From Colius striatus (Eukaryota; Chordata; Aves; Coliiformes; Coliidae): a stretch of DNA of 64,000 nucleotides. Within the stretch, counting starts at the first letter, position 1. Each line of letters starts with the position of its first letter. Position numbers and translations under genes: made by a program. The notes under the pieces are model-generated. The model saw only the letters and a list, made by a program, of their open reading frames with translations. It was not told the origin of the DNA and did no database searches. The stretch is taken from assembly GCF_028858725.1 (NCBI RefSeq), contig NC_084767.1, positions 2,841,501-2,905,500 of the forward strand, read 5' to 3'. Below are positions 35,438 through 61,750 of the stretch, piece after piece.

Positions 35438-38400
35438 CTGAAACAGAGGGAAAGATTAAAAGCCATTTGTTTCCTTCTGATTTAGATTTTCCCTCCAACG
35501 GCTCTCCTTCGTTTTTGCTATTTTTAGGCAAAATACCCCAGGCATTAGAACCTTATTACAGAGTGTGGTGGACTTAGCGTTACTGGGAGCCACACGTACA
35601 AGTCACCACTCATCCAGTTAAGAATACTTTATTACAGCTGATTGCTAAAAAGGGGTTTTGAGGGAACAGCAACACCGATCAAAGATGCTCTGAATGCCCT
35701 TGCTCCAGAGCAAAGAGGTTTAAAGCTCATCAAATTCCTCCAAAGCATCACTTCACAGCAGGTCTCCTGCCCTCCAACACAACCCTCAACTTCCCTTCCT
35801 CAGCCCCACAACTTCAGAGCCTTGGGGCAGAACAAACCAGGCTCTGGCAGCAGATCAAGCCAAAACTTACATGCCAAAACAAGAAGCCACTTCAGCACAG
35901 CCATTTGTCAGCTTTTATATTCAACAAAACAAGTGGGGAAAGGCTTGTTCCTCAAAGGATGATGTTTTTGCTCTCAACACAGCAGCTCAGTGGAAGGCTG
36001 CACCAGCACTACACAAAAAGGAGAGGCACAAACAATGGCAGTAGGCAAACTGGAAACAGGACAACAGGTTTATCTGGCAGCCTGGATTCCTCAATCAGCA
36101 TCAGCCTCCGGAAGTCCTTTGCACAGACATGCCTAACCATTCCTATTAAAGAAGGCACTTGACAAGCAGGGAGGAACCTGCTGAGCGTTATTAGTGCGAA
36201 CCCGAGTGCTCTATGAACAGCACAATTGAGGGCAGGTGCCCACACAATGCAAGCTAGTACTTCAGCCTCTCCTTTCCTTGCCAGCCTTTAGACTGCTGGA
36301 GAGAGATGCACAGCAAGCCTTAGCTGCTCTGATCAAAAAGGGCTCGGCCAAGAGGTTCGGGAGCAGCGAGGGAGAGCAGCAGGCCAGCACAGAGTTAAAC
36401 CACCCATTCCTGTCTGTGTTGGCTGTTTGGCAAATCACTCCAGAACAACATTTGGCGCTTCCTGAGCTGTCATCTAAAAGAGCCTTACAAAGCAGGCTGA
36501 GCACCATCAGCTCTGTTTCAGTTAGAAATAAACATGTGCAGAGCGGTTAAGCAACCAGCCCCTCGTTACACACCAGAGAATGGCAGAGCTGGAAATGCAA
36601 GTCAAGTTGGCCGATTCCCAGACCAGTGTCCTTCCACAGGATCATTCTGCCTTCCTTCAAGATCCCTGAAATAGCTCAAATGTGCTGCTTAGATCTAAAA
36701 TAAGAGTAAGAGAAGATGCAACAAAGACCCCGTGTTGCCCAGTATAGAGCCAAACCCTTCTCTGTAACATCACAAAACTGCCGGCAGCCGCCCCGTGTGG
36801 AAATGCTAACCGACAAGAAGTCCAAAATCCCCAGCAGCGTCTAGAACGGCAGTGCACTGCTCCACCTACAGTCCGAGGCAGCAAGGTGAGGCTGCCAGAG
36901 GAATACAAGCGCTCCCTCCCCACTATGTGCAGCCTTCAAAAGCTCCCTTAGCCTTTCCACCTCCCTTCCTCTGCAAATACGTGCACACACACGCCTAGAG
37001 ACAAAAGATGATTATCCTGGTGAGTCACGATTCGCACCGAAGGTTCGCTGAGCCCTCTGAAGACAGAATATTGTACAAATGGCATGCACAGCTCCAGATG
37101 CCTCTGCAACCACTGCTGCAGCCCACAAATGGTTGTCTGTTTAGGAAGGGGAAACAAGCCCAAGTGCTGCTTTTAGAAAAGCATCGGTTCTTGCAAAGCA
37201 AAGCTGCTCTGCTCCAGACGACTTTAATTCGGGTTTTGTTGGAACACCCTCGTTACACTTTTCCATTTGTTATCTTTTGCTGCAAACAGTCCCTTTGGCC
37301 TCTGCACAGAGAGATGAGCCAAGCCTCACCCCCACAAAAGGCGTCTGTGGCAGGGGGGGAAATGCTCCCTTATCTGCAGAAACACTACTGGGGACGGACG
37401 CTTTGGTACAGTGACAGGCAGGAGCCCTCCAGCACCTGAGCCTACGCTGGGTCACTCTGCTTTTGGAGACACAGACTGGAAACCTTTTTACCATCAAAAC
37501 AAAAGCAAACAATAAGAAGCAACTGCCACGCTGCCTGTCTGCTTTTCTACATCCACGCTGGTTGGTAGCAGCAGCTCTCCTCTGACTCTGCCCATGCATC
37601 TTCTGCTTGGTGCACTGTGCTAAAGAAGAGATCACTGAGAAATATCAGCTGGAGTTATGATGAGTCACCTGCCTTCAACATTTAAAGGAAAGGAGAGAGG
37701 GGAAAAAAAAAAAACCAAGAAAGATGTAAGAGATGGAACCACACAACTCCCACAATGCTTCTGAAAACGAAGGGACTTGTGGCAAAGAGAGTCTCTGTAA
37801 ATGTAACTAAGGGAACAAGACAAGTAAGAGATCACTCGTAGCTGTGCTAGTCTGCAGCGATGAGTAGGAGAGCAGCAATAGCTTTTATTAGACAAGCTGG
37901 TATAGCTGAGGGGGAAAAAAAAAAACCATGCATCAGAGCATACACAGCCCCTCTTCAGGTAGGGAAACTAAGCACAGAAGCTGCATTTTGCTCTTAGCAC
38001 TCTTAGAAAGGGCAGTTGCTGGTCCCCAGGGTCATGGTGCCTGCTTTCTGGCTCAGCAAAAAACAAGGCCAGGGACTGAATTATCTAAAGCTGCCTTTGC
38101 AGTTTGGCTCACAGACTTGTTTTCCAGTGATCCTTCCCCCACCCCTCACCCCCCAACTCTGAATTTCAGAGAATTCCTTTGTGAACGCTCTGACAGCAGA
38201 GGTGACCTCCTGGCAAGGGGCTCGCGCTTGCCACGCTTCTCCAGTCACATTTTTTAGGGATATCCTTGAAGATCCCCAACTTGTGATTATTTGTCATTTT
38301 CCCTCTCATCTATCATTTTGATGAATCAGAAAGCAATTACCGACAGAATAATTCTAAATCTTGACACTGCAGCTACAGACCTGCCAAGCTGTGACAGCTT

Positions 38401-39654
38401 GAAAAATGCTTGAAAACGAAGCCAGAAATGAATGACTCTCATCCCCGGATGAGTTTCTGAGCCGTTTGAGACACAGGCTGTCGCTTTGTAAACAACTCCC
38501 CACCCTGCCTCAGGAAGAAGAGGCACGACAACACTCCCCTGCAGCCCCACCGAGCAGCTCCACGTTCAGGCAGGTCAGTGCCACACGCCTCCCTGGAAAT
38601 ATCATCCCCAGAACCCTCGCCTCGACCCGGCACACAGGGCCCAGCTGGTGCTCTGCAAACCACAGGACACAAGGGCTCGCAGCATCCCGAGGGGAGAGAA
38701 GTTGTTTACAGGATTTATCCGCTTATAGACCCGGCTGTTCACGAGAAGGGACACAGGGACCACAGAAGCCCAAGCACCGTGCGTTGGCAAATGTCACCAA
38801 GCTCTGTGGGAGATGCTCACTGCTCAGCTGCTCTTGACCCCAGTCCAAGCAAGTCCCACATGCAGCACCTCTCCCTTATCCAAAGACAGGCCCTGTGTGG
38901 GGGAAAAGCAACCCCAGCACCTATTCAAGGTCCTCCCATCCCCTTCACAATCCGCTGCCTTCAGGCATGGAGGGCTCTACAGGGAGTCTAACAAGGATGG
39001 GGTCGGGGCTACTCAACAAATGTCACCCTGGGGAGGAAGTATAGGAGGTCCCAGGTAGGATGAAGGGTGAGCTCAGGCAAAGTTAGGGTAAAGCAAAAGG
39101 AGGGGAATGTGCTGGGACTGCCTGGGGAGAAGGGGATTGAGCCAGCCCTGGGAGGGGGAAAGAAGAGGGGCAGGTGCTGGCCCCAGGGCCTAGCGTGGGG
39201 GGATGCTTCAGAGCCAGAGCAGAGCTCTGGGGAGAGGTCAGGTTTGGGGTGCTCTCCTAGGGGAGGGCCACGGGAGAGGAGCACCAGGATGGCTGCAGGG
39301 AAAGGGGCACAGTCCCAGGGTCCCCTCCGGCGCAAAAGGCTGCAGTACAGCCTTTCAGGGAGTGATACTGGGGTGTCCTATCACCCTGGGGGGACTGGGC
39401 TGGCTCTGAGGGGCCGGTTCCCGGATGACCCGGGCCAGGAGCTGGTGGGCGTGCCTGGCGGGTCAGCCCCGGGGAAAAGGGCCGAGGAAGGGGCCCAGGG
39501 GTTCGTCCCGAGTTCCCTCAAGGAGAAGAGACGGCCCCAGCCAGGGGAAGTCAGCGCCCGGCCCCGGGAGCGGCGCGGCGGGCGAGCCCGGGGCGAGCCG
39601 CAGGGCAGTGGGGCCGGTGCGGTGCGGCAGGCCCCGCGGGGCGCAGGTACTCAC
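35438..39654 (-). other. UIMC1 5' UTR intron
   Basis: This intron joins the promoter-side non-coding exon to the first coding exon. It ends (minus strand) at the pyrimidine-rich acceptor CCCTCTGTTTCAG. A gradual rise of GC content begins around 39.0 kb. No gene is recognised inside it. Confidence 0.65.
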
Positions 39655-39870
39655 CGGGCCCGGGCCTCCCGCGGGCCGGCGCGCCGCCCCTGCCGGGCCG
39701 CCCCGCTGCGCGGCCCCGGGCGGCGGCGCCGCTGCCTCCCCTCCCGCCGGGCCGCCCCCCGCGCCGCGCCGGCCCCGCTCGGCGGGTCTCTCACCCGCGC
39801 TCAACTTGGCGGCGGAGGCCTCATTGCCCTCACGCAAGATGGCGGCGGCGGCTTCGCGGCGCGTCACGTG
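39655..39870 (-). other. UIMC1: Probable UIMC1 5' non-coding exon with two possible donors
   Basis: On the minus strand a strong donor GTGAGTACC starts at 39654 and another, GTGAGAG, at 39794. Either would end a first exon starting near the YY1-like site at 39836-39846. No coding sequence is needed in it because the UIMC1 ATG lies in the next exon. The transcription start is inferred. Confidence 0.5.
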
Positions 39871-40313
39871 GCCGGTGAGGCGGGAGGCGCCATGTCGGGG
39901 GCGGGCCCGGCGCCGAGCGAGCCCGACGGCCTCGACGCTTGGGCGTGAGGCGCGGCGGCCGTTTACTCAGCGCAGTGCTGAGACCTGCGGACAGGACACT
40001 GGGCGCCGGCTTCCCAGGAGGAGGCGGGTGCGGCGGGGATTTGTTTTCAACCCCAGTGAAGCCTCGCTGCTTCCATAGCTACCGCTACGCTTGACGCTTG
40101 TCACCGCAGCGTCCGCCGTGCCGTTCGCACGCCCACGAACGCGGGGCTCCACGCGGCCGACAGCGGCGCCGGGGGAGGCGCCGTGCCGCCGCCACCTTGC
40201 CCACAACCGCCATGGCCGCCGCCGCCCGCCGCGGGCACGTGGGGGCGCGCGGGGCTCTCGCGGGAGGCCGCGCCGCCGTTGCTAGGCGCGAGGGGGCGGC
40301 GCGCGCGGGCGGC

Positions 40314-40323
40314 TCTCGCGAGA
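40314..40323. promoter_or_regulatory. TCTCGCGAGA palindromic core-promoter element
   Basis: A perfect 10-bp palindrome 57 bp upstream of the ZNF346 ATG. This motif is bound by BANP in mammals and is sensitive to CpG methylation. Its place suggests that ZNF346 transcription starts close by, favouring the ATG at 40380 over upstream in-frame ATGs. Confidence 0.65.
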
Positions 40324-40379
40324 ACAGCGGCGGCGGGGCGGGCGGGAAGCGGAGTGGGGGGGGCGAGGTGTCGGCGGCC

Positions 40380-47725
<7,346 letters not shown>

Positions 47726-49200
47726 AGCAAGTTGCAGCACTGTTCTTGGAGTTGTTGGTGGCCCAAGAACGCACATCCTTTGCCAGCCCACAATGGTTTC
47801 ATTATCCCTCTGGATAAGCAAAGCCCTACCCTCCTGTATGCGCCCGTTGAGCTGAACGGGGACTGAGTCTGTCAGAAAAAAGAAGGATCCAGCTGGAAGA
47901 GACTTGCTAGACAGCAAATACTTCACTCCCTTAGAGTAGTTTTCATTGTGTAATTGCTTCCTGTGAAGGTGGGTGTGGTGTGAGAGGAAGTGTGTATCTG
48001 GTATAAGGAGGGTTTGGCAACAGGCTGGTTGGTAGTGGCCACCTCCTCCCTCACCAGAGCAAATAATGGGTTCCTGCACCTGGAGGGCCACCAGCCCACG
48101 CTCAGAGGTGGCTTTTGCTGGAGGAGAGCTCCTGGCCTGTGGTGAGCAGTGGTTATGCAGCGTGGATGGGACGCGAGGCAGGTCGCCTGCCTTGGTACAG
48201 GCCTCAACCAGGAGGTCAGCAGCGTGGCATCTCCTGCTGTGCCACCTCCTCTCTGGCTTGTGTGCAGAATTGGATGAGCCACTGATGGCTCTCAGGGCCT
48301 TCAGCAGTGCCACAGCCATCTGTTCTGGGGATGGGTTCTTTGGGCCTGTCTAACGAGTGGTTCCCACCTCTGGTGTGCAGACTGGTGGGAGTGGAGGGCT
48401 GTGAGAGGGCTTGGAGCTCCCAGCCCCCCAGACAGCTCAGCCCTCTGCTCTGAGGGTTTCCACGTGGAAGGAAGTAAGCGTTTGGCCTGGTTTCCTATGG
48501 AAACAGGTGGATGTGACCATTCACTATGTGTGTTTTTACCCCCTGTAACTTAAACCAAACTTGGCAGTGGTGGAGATGTCCCAAGATCTGAATGCAGTAA
48601 GCAGAGGAGGGTAGAGCAGGGTGAGTTCAGCTCTCATTCTGTCAAGCTCTGTGTGGAAGTACAGCATTTTCCCTGCTGCCACCAAAATACTCTGGGGAAG
48701 GAGGGTTTTAGGGGAAGAGAAAGGGGGTAACCTAGATGCAGCAGAAAACTGTTGCATGGCTTGGTCAAATTGTTAGCTGACTAAAAAGCTATGAATCCTT
48801 TGGAAACCTGCCTTTGTTAGTCCTCCATTAGGCACTGCTTGCCCACCCCCTCTCTTCATAGTTGTTACACATTTGTACAGTCCTGGAAGAGGAATGTTCT
48901 GTGTTTCGGACTTGGAGATTAAGACTGATGGTGTCTTCATGGTGCTAATGTACTAGATCTGTTAGTAAAGGCCCTAGAAGGAAAGGAAGGCATCTGAGCC
49001 TGTTGTGTGTTTTGGATGAGTCTTTCAGATGTTTGCCTTAAGCAAAGGCATTGCCTGTCCTCTGCTAGCCCACCGCAGGAGCCGTGGGGCCTGGGCTGGC
49101 TTTGTGGCTGGTGCCAGTGCTCTGAGTCAGGCACCTCCAGCTTTGTCCCAGCGTCAGTGCCTCTCTGGAGCTGAGACTGCTGGTCTGTGGCAAACACCCT
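47726..49200 (+). other. ZNF346 3' flank, including its 3' UTR
   Basis: The 3' UTR must begin here but no canonical AATAAA on the plus strand stands out near the stop codon, so the transcript end is not placed. Frames on both strands are short and unrecognised. Confidence 0.5.
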
Positions 49201-49227
49201 GCTGTTTTTCTTTCAGGTTGGTAGGGC

Positions 49228-49302
49228 TGGGACAAAAGCTGGACTCGATGATCTAAAACGTCTCTTCCAGCTGAGACGATTGTATGATTCTGTGACAGGC
49301 CT
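49228..49302 (+). mobile_element. CR1 LINE 3' end, short fragment
   Basis: The sequence GCTGGACTCGATGATCT, then CGTCTCTTCCAGC and a tail of two 8-mers (ATTGTATG, ATTCTGTG) matches the extreme 3' end of avian CR1 in plus orientation. The tail is the diagnostic ATTCTATG-type repeat. Only the last 75 or so bases remain, a typical severely 5'-truncated insertion. Confidence 0.85.
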
Positions 49303-52300
49303 GGTCAGTGGGGCTGCCGGGAACATGGGTGATGGCCACAGGCACGCTGCACACCAGGGTGGGCTGAGTCAAGCTGCTGCCTCGTGCTTCGTGGCCCCAG
49401 CAGCTGTTGGGGTCCCTTGGCTCCCGGGGTTGTGTGCCAGGGGAGCAGCTGATGCCTTCATGGGCTGAGAGAGCTGTGGAGGTGCTCCCAAAACCCGGTG
49501 TGCACGCTGCTCAGGTTAAGTGAGGAGAGAGAGCACTGGCTGCTAATCTCAGTGCTTGGAGCGAGTGCCTTCCCTTCCCCACTCCAGGCTGTGCATGAGC
49601 TTTGTTTTCCTTCACCCTGCACAAAATCTGCCATCTTCCCGTAGGACAGGCTCCTGCTGGTCTGGGTTTGCCTTCCTAATGTTTTCCAGTCTTTCTCCGC
49701 TGCTGAGGTCTGCCCTTAGTCTCCTGCTCCAGCAGGGAGTCCTTTTCAACCCCAGGAGCTGATCAACATAGAAAAGTGTGGTGGACTGAAGGAAACATTG
49801 TGTGCCTGGTAGCCCTGAATGGCCTCCCAACTCTCATCTCTGCTGCTTAGCTTCCAGCCCACCGTCCTGTGGCAGGTGCCCACTCGCTGTGTGCTAAGAA
49901 TCCACACCAAGAGGGATCCATTTCCAGCACTGCCCAGTCTGGTGTGTCACTCCTGTCTGTGTACTGACAGTTTTGCCTTCCCCTGTACACAGGGTTTATG
50001 TATCTGCTGTTTCCCGAAGGTGAAGCTCTCCAAATAGAGTGTTTATTACTACTTTTGGGTGCTGTCTGTCTGCTAGAGCCCTTCCTGGGATTTCACCATA
50101 CTTCAAAGAACAGGATGCCAGACACCTTGAAATATTTGGGAGGGGTGGGAGACTTGAGTTCTCGTCTGTCCTCCTCGAGGCCCTGCTCTCATCCCACAGC
50201 ACCCTGAGGTCCAGACAAGCCGGTAAGTACCTTCCTCTGCACTGCTCTGGCAAGTCAGCGTGGCCTTGGGCACACCACAGTCACCCTGGGAAAGGTAGGA
50301 CAGTCTGGGCTGGGAGACTGCTGGCACTGCTGCAAGCTGTGGGGCTGAAAACAGCCGTGAGTGCTGTTCCCATCGCTGGAGTGGCATCGTGGCAGGCACG
50401 CTCTGCTGCTGTCCTCCCGAGGGCAGTGCCCAGGACCAGCTGTCCTGCTCTGGCTCTGCCAGCCTGGCCCTCAGCAGCCCCATTCCCTCCTTGCTGCGGG
50501 GCTGTGGTGTGGCTGGCAGCTCCTGGCCCTCTGGGTGCGGGTGCTGGGAAGGAAGCAGAGCCACTGGGCTGATCTGCCCCTGGCACATTCCCTTCCCCAG
50601 CAGCTGGACACTGGGACAGCCACAGCCATGCTGGGGTGAGGCCTGTGGTGGGGCCCTGCTGGCTCCATCTTTGTGCCCCAAGCCCCGTCCCTCATGGGTA
50701 CCAAAATCACTGAAGTGCCCGCTGCTGCCAGGCTGCTCTCAGGGGTCCCAGCTCCCGTGGGCAACCCCGGGTGTGATGGGAGGGGAACTGGAGCCTGGCT
50801 GTGGGGCCAAAGCTACCCACGTGCAGGGCGAGGCCGAGGCCAGAGCGTGGCCATTGCCCCCAGGCTGCGCCAGTGTGCTGCCGGGCCAGTGCCCAGCTGC
50901 AGCCAGGGCTGCCCAGCCCCGCTGCTCCCGGCCGGGGCCCCTGCAGGCAGCGCCTCTCCGGGCCGGGGCTCTGGCTGCCTGCGCCGGACTCAGCCCCAGC
51001 GCCTTCCGGGCTGGCAGGCGCCACCCAGGGCACGGAGCCACGCGCCAGCCACGTCCCCACGGAAGCAGGACCGGCCGTGCCCGTGCTGCAGGCTCCTGCC
51101 CGTGGGAGCCGGCTGCCCCTCAGCAGCGCGTGGGGCTGGGCCCTGGCTCACCCCGCAGCCGCTGCCATCCCTCCCAGCCCCGCTGGCTCCAGCCAGTAAA
51201 TGAGGTGCAGATGTGGAGGCAGGGCCGGGGCATCTGCTTGCGATTAGGGGCTGGGAGCATCAGGGTGGCCCTGTTCCTGCCTCACAGCCCCCGCCGTGCC
51301 CACACGGTCCCCAGGAGGAGCCCTAAATGCCCCAAAGCTCCTGCTTGCTCTGTCTGTGGTGGGCACCGTGGTGCCCAGCCTCGTGCATGGTGTGTGCCAT
51401 GTCCCAAAGGCAAGCGGTGACAGCTTGGCCCCGTGCACCCCCTTCCCTGTGCCAGCTGCAGCCCTGGTGCTACCCGGGACGGGCAGGACGGGTAGCAGGG
51501 TGGCATCGAGGCGTGGCATGTCCACTCTGGTGCTGGGCCAGCCCCAGCCTCACATGCTCCCAGCGCAGCCCTCAGTGCCCGAATCCATGGGTGCTCTTGG
51601 ATCATGCCAAAGCCTGAGCCCCACTGACCCTGTCCCACAGCCCCTGTGCTGGGCCTCACGTTGTCAGATCCCCAGAGCAGCAGGTTCATGTTTGCCAAGT
51701 TCTGCCTGGTTAAACCTTAACTGGGTCCAGTTGCCCCATTGGTCCCTCCCTGCTGGAGATAAGGACGGGCAGGCAGCAAGGCCTGGCAGGGAGCAGGGGT
51801 TACTCGTCCCCAGCTCAGGACCCAGCCTCTGCAGAGCATCCTGCCCAGCCTGGGGCCAGCTGCATGCCCGCCTCGGCAGCGCCCCTCTGATACAAGGGTT
51901 GTGGCCACTGTGTGTCAAGGCCAGTGGGGCTGGATGGGACCGGGAGCCCTCACCCTGGGCTTTCACATCACCCCGGCACACGGCATGAGCTCGCTCAGCC
52001 TCAGCCCCCGCACCCCCTGCACGTACAGGGAGCGGGGAGCCTGCGCCCCAAACAACAGCCGTTCAGGGGAGGCCAAAAGAAACTTCCAGGAGGAAAAAGC
52101 CCCCCGGGCTGCAGCCCCCAGGAGCCCCCGTGTCGCGCGCCCGGGCTGGCCGCAGGTGCCGCCGCTGTGGGAGCGGCAGGGCGCTGGGGCCAGGCACAAG
52201 GGCCGGCTGTGTTCCCGCAGCCCCGGCCGCCTTCCAAGAGCAATATTGTTGGCACCAGGCAGGCTCCCTGCGCCGGCAGCACATACACGGGCCTTTCATG

Positions 52301-53880
52301 AGGGGAGCGGGGATGATTTACTGCCTGGGGGAAGGGGCAGGGGTGGGAGGATGGAGCCCTGGCGTGCCGGGCCCCGGCGCCCAGCCCCTTGTGCGTGCTC
52401 GCTGCTGCAGGCTCTGCCTATTTAAGCAAGGCCGAGGGCCTGGGCAGGGTGTCAGCTCTCCTCAGTCGGGCATGGGGCAGAGCAGGTCTGCACCGTGCTG
52501 GCCAGCTCACTGCCCAGGCTGCGGCGCCCTGGGGATGCTCTCCCTCCCTGAGCACCCTGCTGTGTCTGAACTCTGCTCTCAGGCTCTGTGGCTGTGGGGG
52601 GCACGTGTCCCTTGCAGTGCTGCAGCACGTGGGGCTGAGGGATAGAGGGGCAGCAAAAGAGGGTGCTGGGGCAGGGGTGCACCCACAGTGGAGCTGGCAC
52701 AATCCCCTCTTGTCGAGCTGCTGGCATGGCAGAGGCCGTGGCGGTGCTGGCGGCAGCAGGTAGCAGGCAGCGGGGCTGGGTTGCCATGAAGGGCTTTTTG
52801 TTTGTCGTCAGTTGCTGTTATAAATCAAGCCAGGCAGCCCAACCCCCGGCCCAGCACTGCCCCACGGCAGGGAGGCTGCCAATTCCCTGCTGCCAACAGC
52901 ACAGCCCCACTGTGCCCCGGTCTGCGCCCAGCACTGCCCTGGCACGTCCGGGATCCTTGGTGTGACACGGGACAAGATGCCAGCACTGGTCTCCTAACTC
53001 CAGGGGCACTAGAGACACCAGAGGATGTGGCCAGGATACGGTGAAATCTCCATGCCCACCCCAGGCTGCAGCTCCCACGGGCTCCCCTGAGTCCCAGCTC
53101 TGTCTCAGTGTTCCTGGCACTGGGAACAACCCCTTCTCTCTGGTTTTAATTTGGTTTTGGTTCGAATCGAGCTGAACTCAACATTTTTCTGTGCTTCCGG
53201 CACGCTGCAAGCTCTGCAGGGGCGGCCGCTGCTCCGTGAAATTGATGTTCTCGTCCGCTTCACGCGCCAGCAGGAATGAACAGCTGCTGGGGGCTGCCAG
53301 CCCCCGGGACTGCGCCCTGTGCCCCTGCACCCCCAGGCGGGACCAGCACCCTAGAGCCGAGACAAGCACCCTGGATGGGGAGCAGCACAGGCTGGACAGT
53401 GCTGCGGGAGATCGTAGGAGCAACCAGCCCTTGCAGTGAAAACGTGTTGTGCTGGAAGTTGCTGCTTTCACGTGGACAAGGCTGTGCCCTGGCCTTGGTA
53501 GGGTGGCCCTGTGGAATGAGGGGTGACAGTGACAGTCACACTCCAGCTCACACAGCCTCGGGACCCGTAGCAAGTGTGGGCAAGGCTGATGGAAAGCAGA
53601 AAGGTGGTGAAGCAGCCAGTGATGTGGTGAGGGAGAGCAGCTCTGGGGCCGGATTGTGTCCCCCCCCTTACTGGCAGCAGGATGCTCAGGGGAAGATGGG
53701 CCTGGGGGTTGTTGTACTGGCTCAGAGAGTCTGAGGCTGATCTCCCTTCAGCATCCAGGGGTCCTGCACGGGCAGGGGGTTGGGCAGCGGGGCCTGGGCA
53801 CAGTGAGCTCTGCCTGTCAGTGCAGGCTGCAGCATGGGGGAAGCGAGGGTGAAGTGTTTATGGGTCAGATTAGGGCCACT
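49303..53880. other. GC-rich intergenic region between ZNF346 and FGFR4
   Basis: No gene is recognised. Long open frames occur on both strands (for example 50389-51420 plus), but they are rich in Pro, Ala, Gly, Arg and Cys, overlap each other in several frames and lack any domain. They reflect stop-poor GC-rich DNA. A few AT-rich islets (about 52,245-52,330 and 52,790-52,830) stand out and may be regulatory. Confidence 0.6.
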
Positions 53881-53904
53881 CCAAGCCTGGCTCGTGGCCT
53901 CACG

Positions 53905-53999
53905 GCGGTTTATGATGCTGTGTTATGGGCTCCTAATGAGGGTCACAGCCGCTTTATGGCACCGACAGCGATAACACTGCAACTAATTGCAGCACAACT
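53905..53999. promoter_or_regulatory. Candidate FGFR4 upstream element with homeodomain and GATA-type sites
   Basis: An AT-rich islet in GC-rich DNA about 0.5 kb upstream of the FGFR4 promoter. It has TAATGAG (53934-53940), TTTATGGC (53953-53960, CDX/HOX-like), GATAAC (53970-53975) and CTAATTG (53983-53989). The clustering is visible; enhancer function is inference. Confidence 0.35.
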
Positions 54000-54359
54000 A
54001 GCGAGCGGGCACCCAGCAACGTGCAGCACCCAGGTCGGACACCCGCTGGCCCGGGTCCCGCTGCCGTGGAGCCCTCGGCATCTCCGGGCACCCCGTGCTG
54101 TCTGCTCTTGGCAGCGGGATGCCACGGGGAGGCGGGGACAGAGGAGGGCAGAGGCCACCTCCTGCCTGATGTGCCGCTCCTGGCGTGGGGACCCAGCATG
54201 TGGGGTCCGCCCGGGGGGAACACGTGGCGTGGCTCCGCAGCCCCACGCGTTCCGCACCCGCGGGGCCGTGCTGGGGGCGGCGTGTGCCCAGGGAGCGCTC
54301 GTCGCGGCTGGCAGGGGGCCAGGGGAGGCCGATGCCGCGCTCCCCCCTCCCGCCAATCT

Positions 54360-54723
54360 CGTAGGCGGGTCGGTTTGCACAGGGCCCGGCAGAGCGGGGC
54401 CGGTTGCGGCAGCCGCGGCTCGGGGCCGGCCCGTCCCCCCCCGCTCTCCCCCGTCCCCCCCCCAGCGCTGCGGGCGGGGCGGCGGCGCCGCTGTAACCCG
54501 AGCGCGGCGATACAAAGTGCCCGCGGCCGCCGCGGCGGGACACAGCGCGGCCGGCGCCCGCCCTGCCCGCAGCGCGCCCTTCCCGCAGCCGGCCGGAGCC
54601 CGGAGCCGTCCCCGGCGCTGCCCGCCATGGGCCCGCGGTGCGGGGCGCGGCGGCGCTGAGCCCGCCGGCCGCCGGACTTTGCTCGGGCCCTCCCCGCTCC
54701 GCCGAAGCAGCCCGTCACCGCCG
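54360..54723 (+). promoter_or_regulatory. FGFR4: FGFR4 promoter and non-coding first exon
   Basis: CpG-dense DNA with an Sp1-type GGGCGGGGC at 54472-54480 and a weak TATA-like TACAAAG at 54511-54517. A donor CCG|GTAACG at 54724 would end a non-coding exon 1 starting near 54.54 kb. The next exon starts at 55062 after CTTGTCTCGCAG and carries 33 nt of leader before the ATG. FGFR4 exon 1 is also non-coding in mammals. Confidence 0.55.
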
Positions 54724-54934
54724 GTAACGCCCGCCGCTCGCGTCTCCTGCCACCGGGACATCCCCCTTCCCCACACCCCCCTTTCCCCACACCCCCCTCC
54801 CCGCGGCTACCCCCCTCACCCCCACAGCCCCTTCGCGCCCGGTGAACCGCTCCCAGCGCCGCGACCGGGCTGCCGAGTCCCCCCCGACCCGTGCGTCCCC
54901 GCGAGTCCTCGAGGGAGTGGGCTGGGAGGGGTGC

Positions 54935-54976
54935 CCCGCACCCCTGTCCCGCACCCCTGTCCCGCACCCCTGTCCC
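54935..54976 (+). repeat. Three tandem copies of a 13-bp unit
   Basis: The unit CCCGCACCCCTGT occurs three times in perfect tandem, followed by a partial copy, inside the FGFR4 5' UTR intron. Confidence 0.9.
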
Positions 54977-55094
54977 GCGGTGCCCCAGGGATCCGCCTCC
55001 CGCCGGGGCGGTGCGTGGGAGGGAGCTGCTCCGCTCACCCGGCCCCTGCCTTGTCTCGCAGGGTGGGAGTCGCCGCGCCGGAGGGGACTGGAAG

Positions 55095-61338
<6,244 letters not shown>

Positions 61339-61750
61339 GGGCAGGCAGGGAAGGATGATGCTGAGGCTGCCTCTGCCCTCTTGGAAGCGGGTCGGGGTTC
61401 TCGCAGGTTCCCAGCTTTGCCAGGTGTGAGCACTGAGCGGGCAGGGCCTGAAGCCACAACACCAGGGCACAGTGTCCATCTCTCCAGGCTCCATTTGAGC
61501 ACTGAGCCTTCAGTCCCGGCTGAGACCTGGCTGGCATTGCAGGGCAGCAGGAGCCAGTGGCTCTGTGGGGCAGGCACTGCTCAGGATGCCCACGGCATCG
61601 CCCAGAGAGTCAGGCTTCGGCCAGCGCTTTGTTGGGAGTGTGGGAGCCCCGCTGCCTGGCAGGCTCCTGCTGTGTCTGTACATAGCCATAGAGATTAATA
61701 TTTATGTACGTGAAATATTGACCTGATAAATTATTTTTTTGGAATAGACC
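61339..61750 (+). other. FGFR4: FGFR4 3' UTR, end uncertain
   Basis: After the TAA the sequence turns from GC-rich to AT-rich at 61,680-61,745 (AATATTTATGTACGTG, GATAAATTATTTTTTT), as at the ends of FGFR mRNAs. No AATAAA is present; AATAGA at 61743-61748 is a possible variant signal. Confidence 0.5.

Noticed and set aside
39067-39948. A 293-aa plus-strand frame running into the UIMC1/ZNF346 island
   Set aside because: It overlaps the UIMC1 first exon in antisense, is low-complexity and has no recognisable domain.
39892-39948. An 18-codon plus-strand frame with a fair start context (MSGAGPAPSEPDGL)
   Set aside because: Too short to support; could only be an upstream frame of a ZNF346 transcript if transcription began that far upstream, for which there is no evidence.
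40085-40217. Minus-strand frame starting MAVVGKVAAARR in the shared island
   Set aside because: Basic low-complexity product of GC-rich DNA; no continuation exon or family match found.
50389-51420. A 343-aa plus-strand frame in the ZNF346-FGFR4 interval
   Set aside because: Several other frames on both strands are equally open here, the residue mix is typical of GC-rich non-coding DNA, and no family resemblance or splice context supports it.
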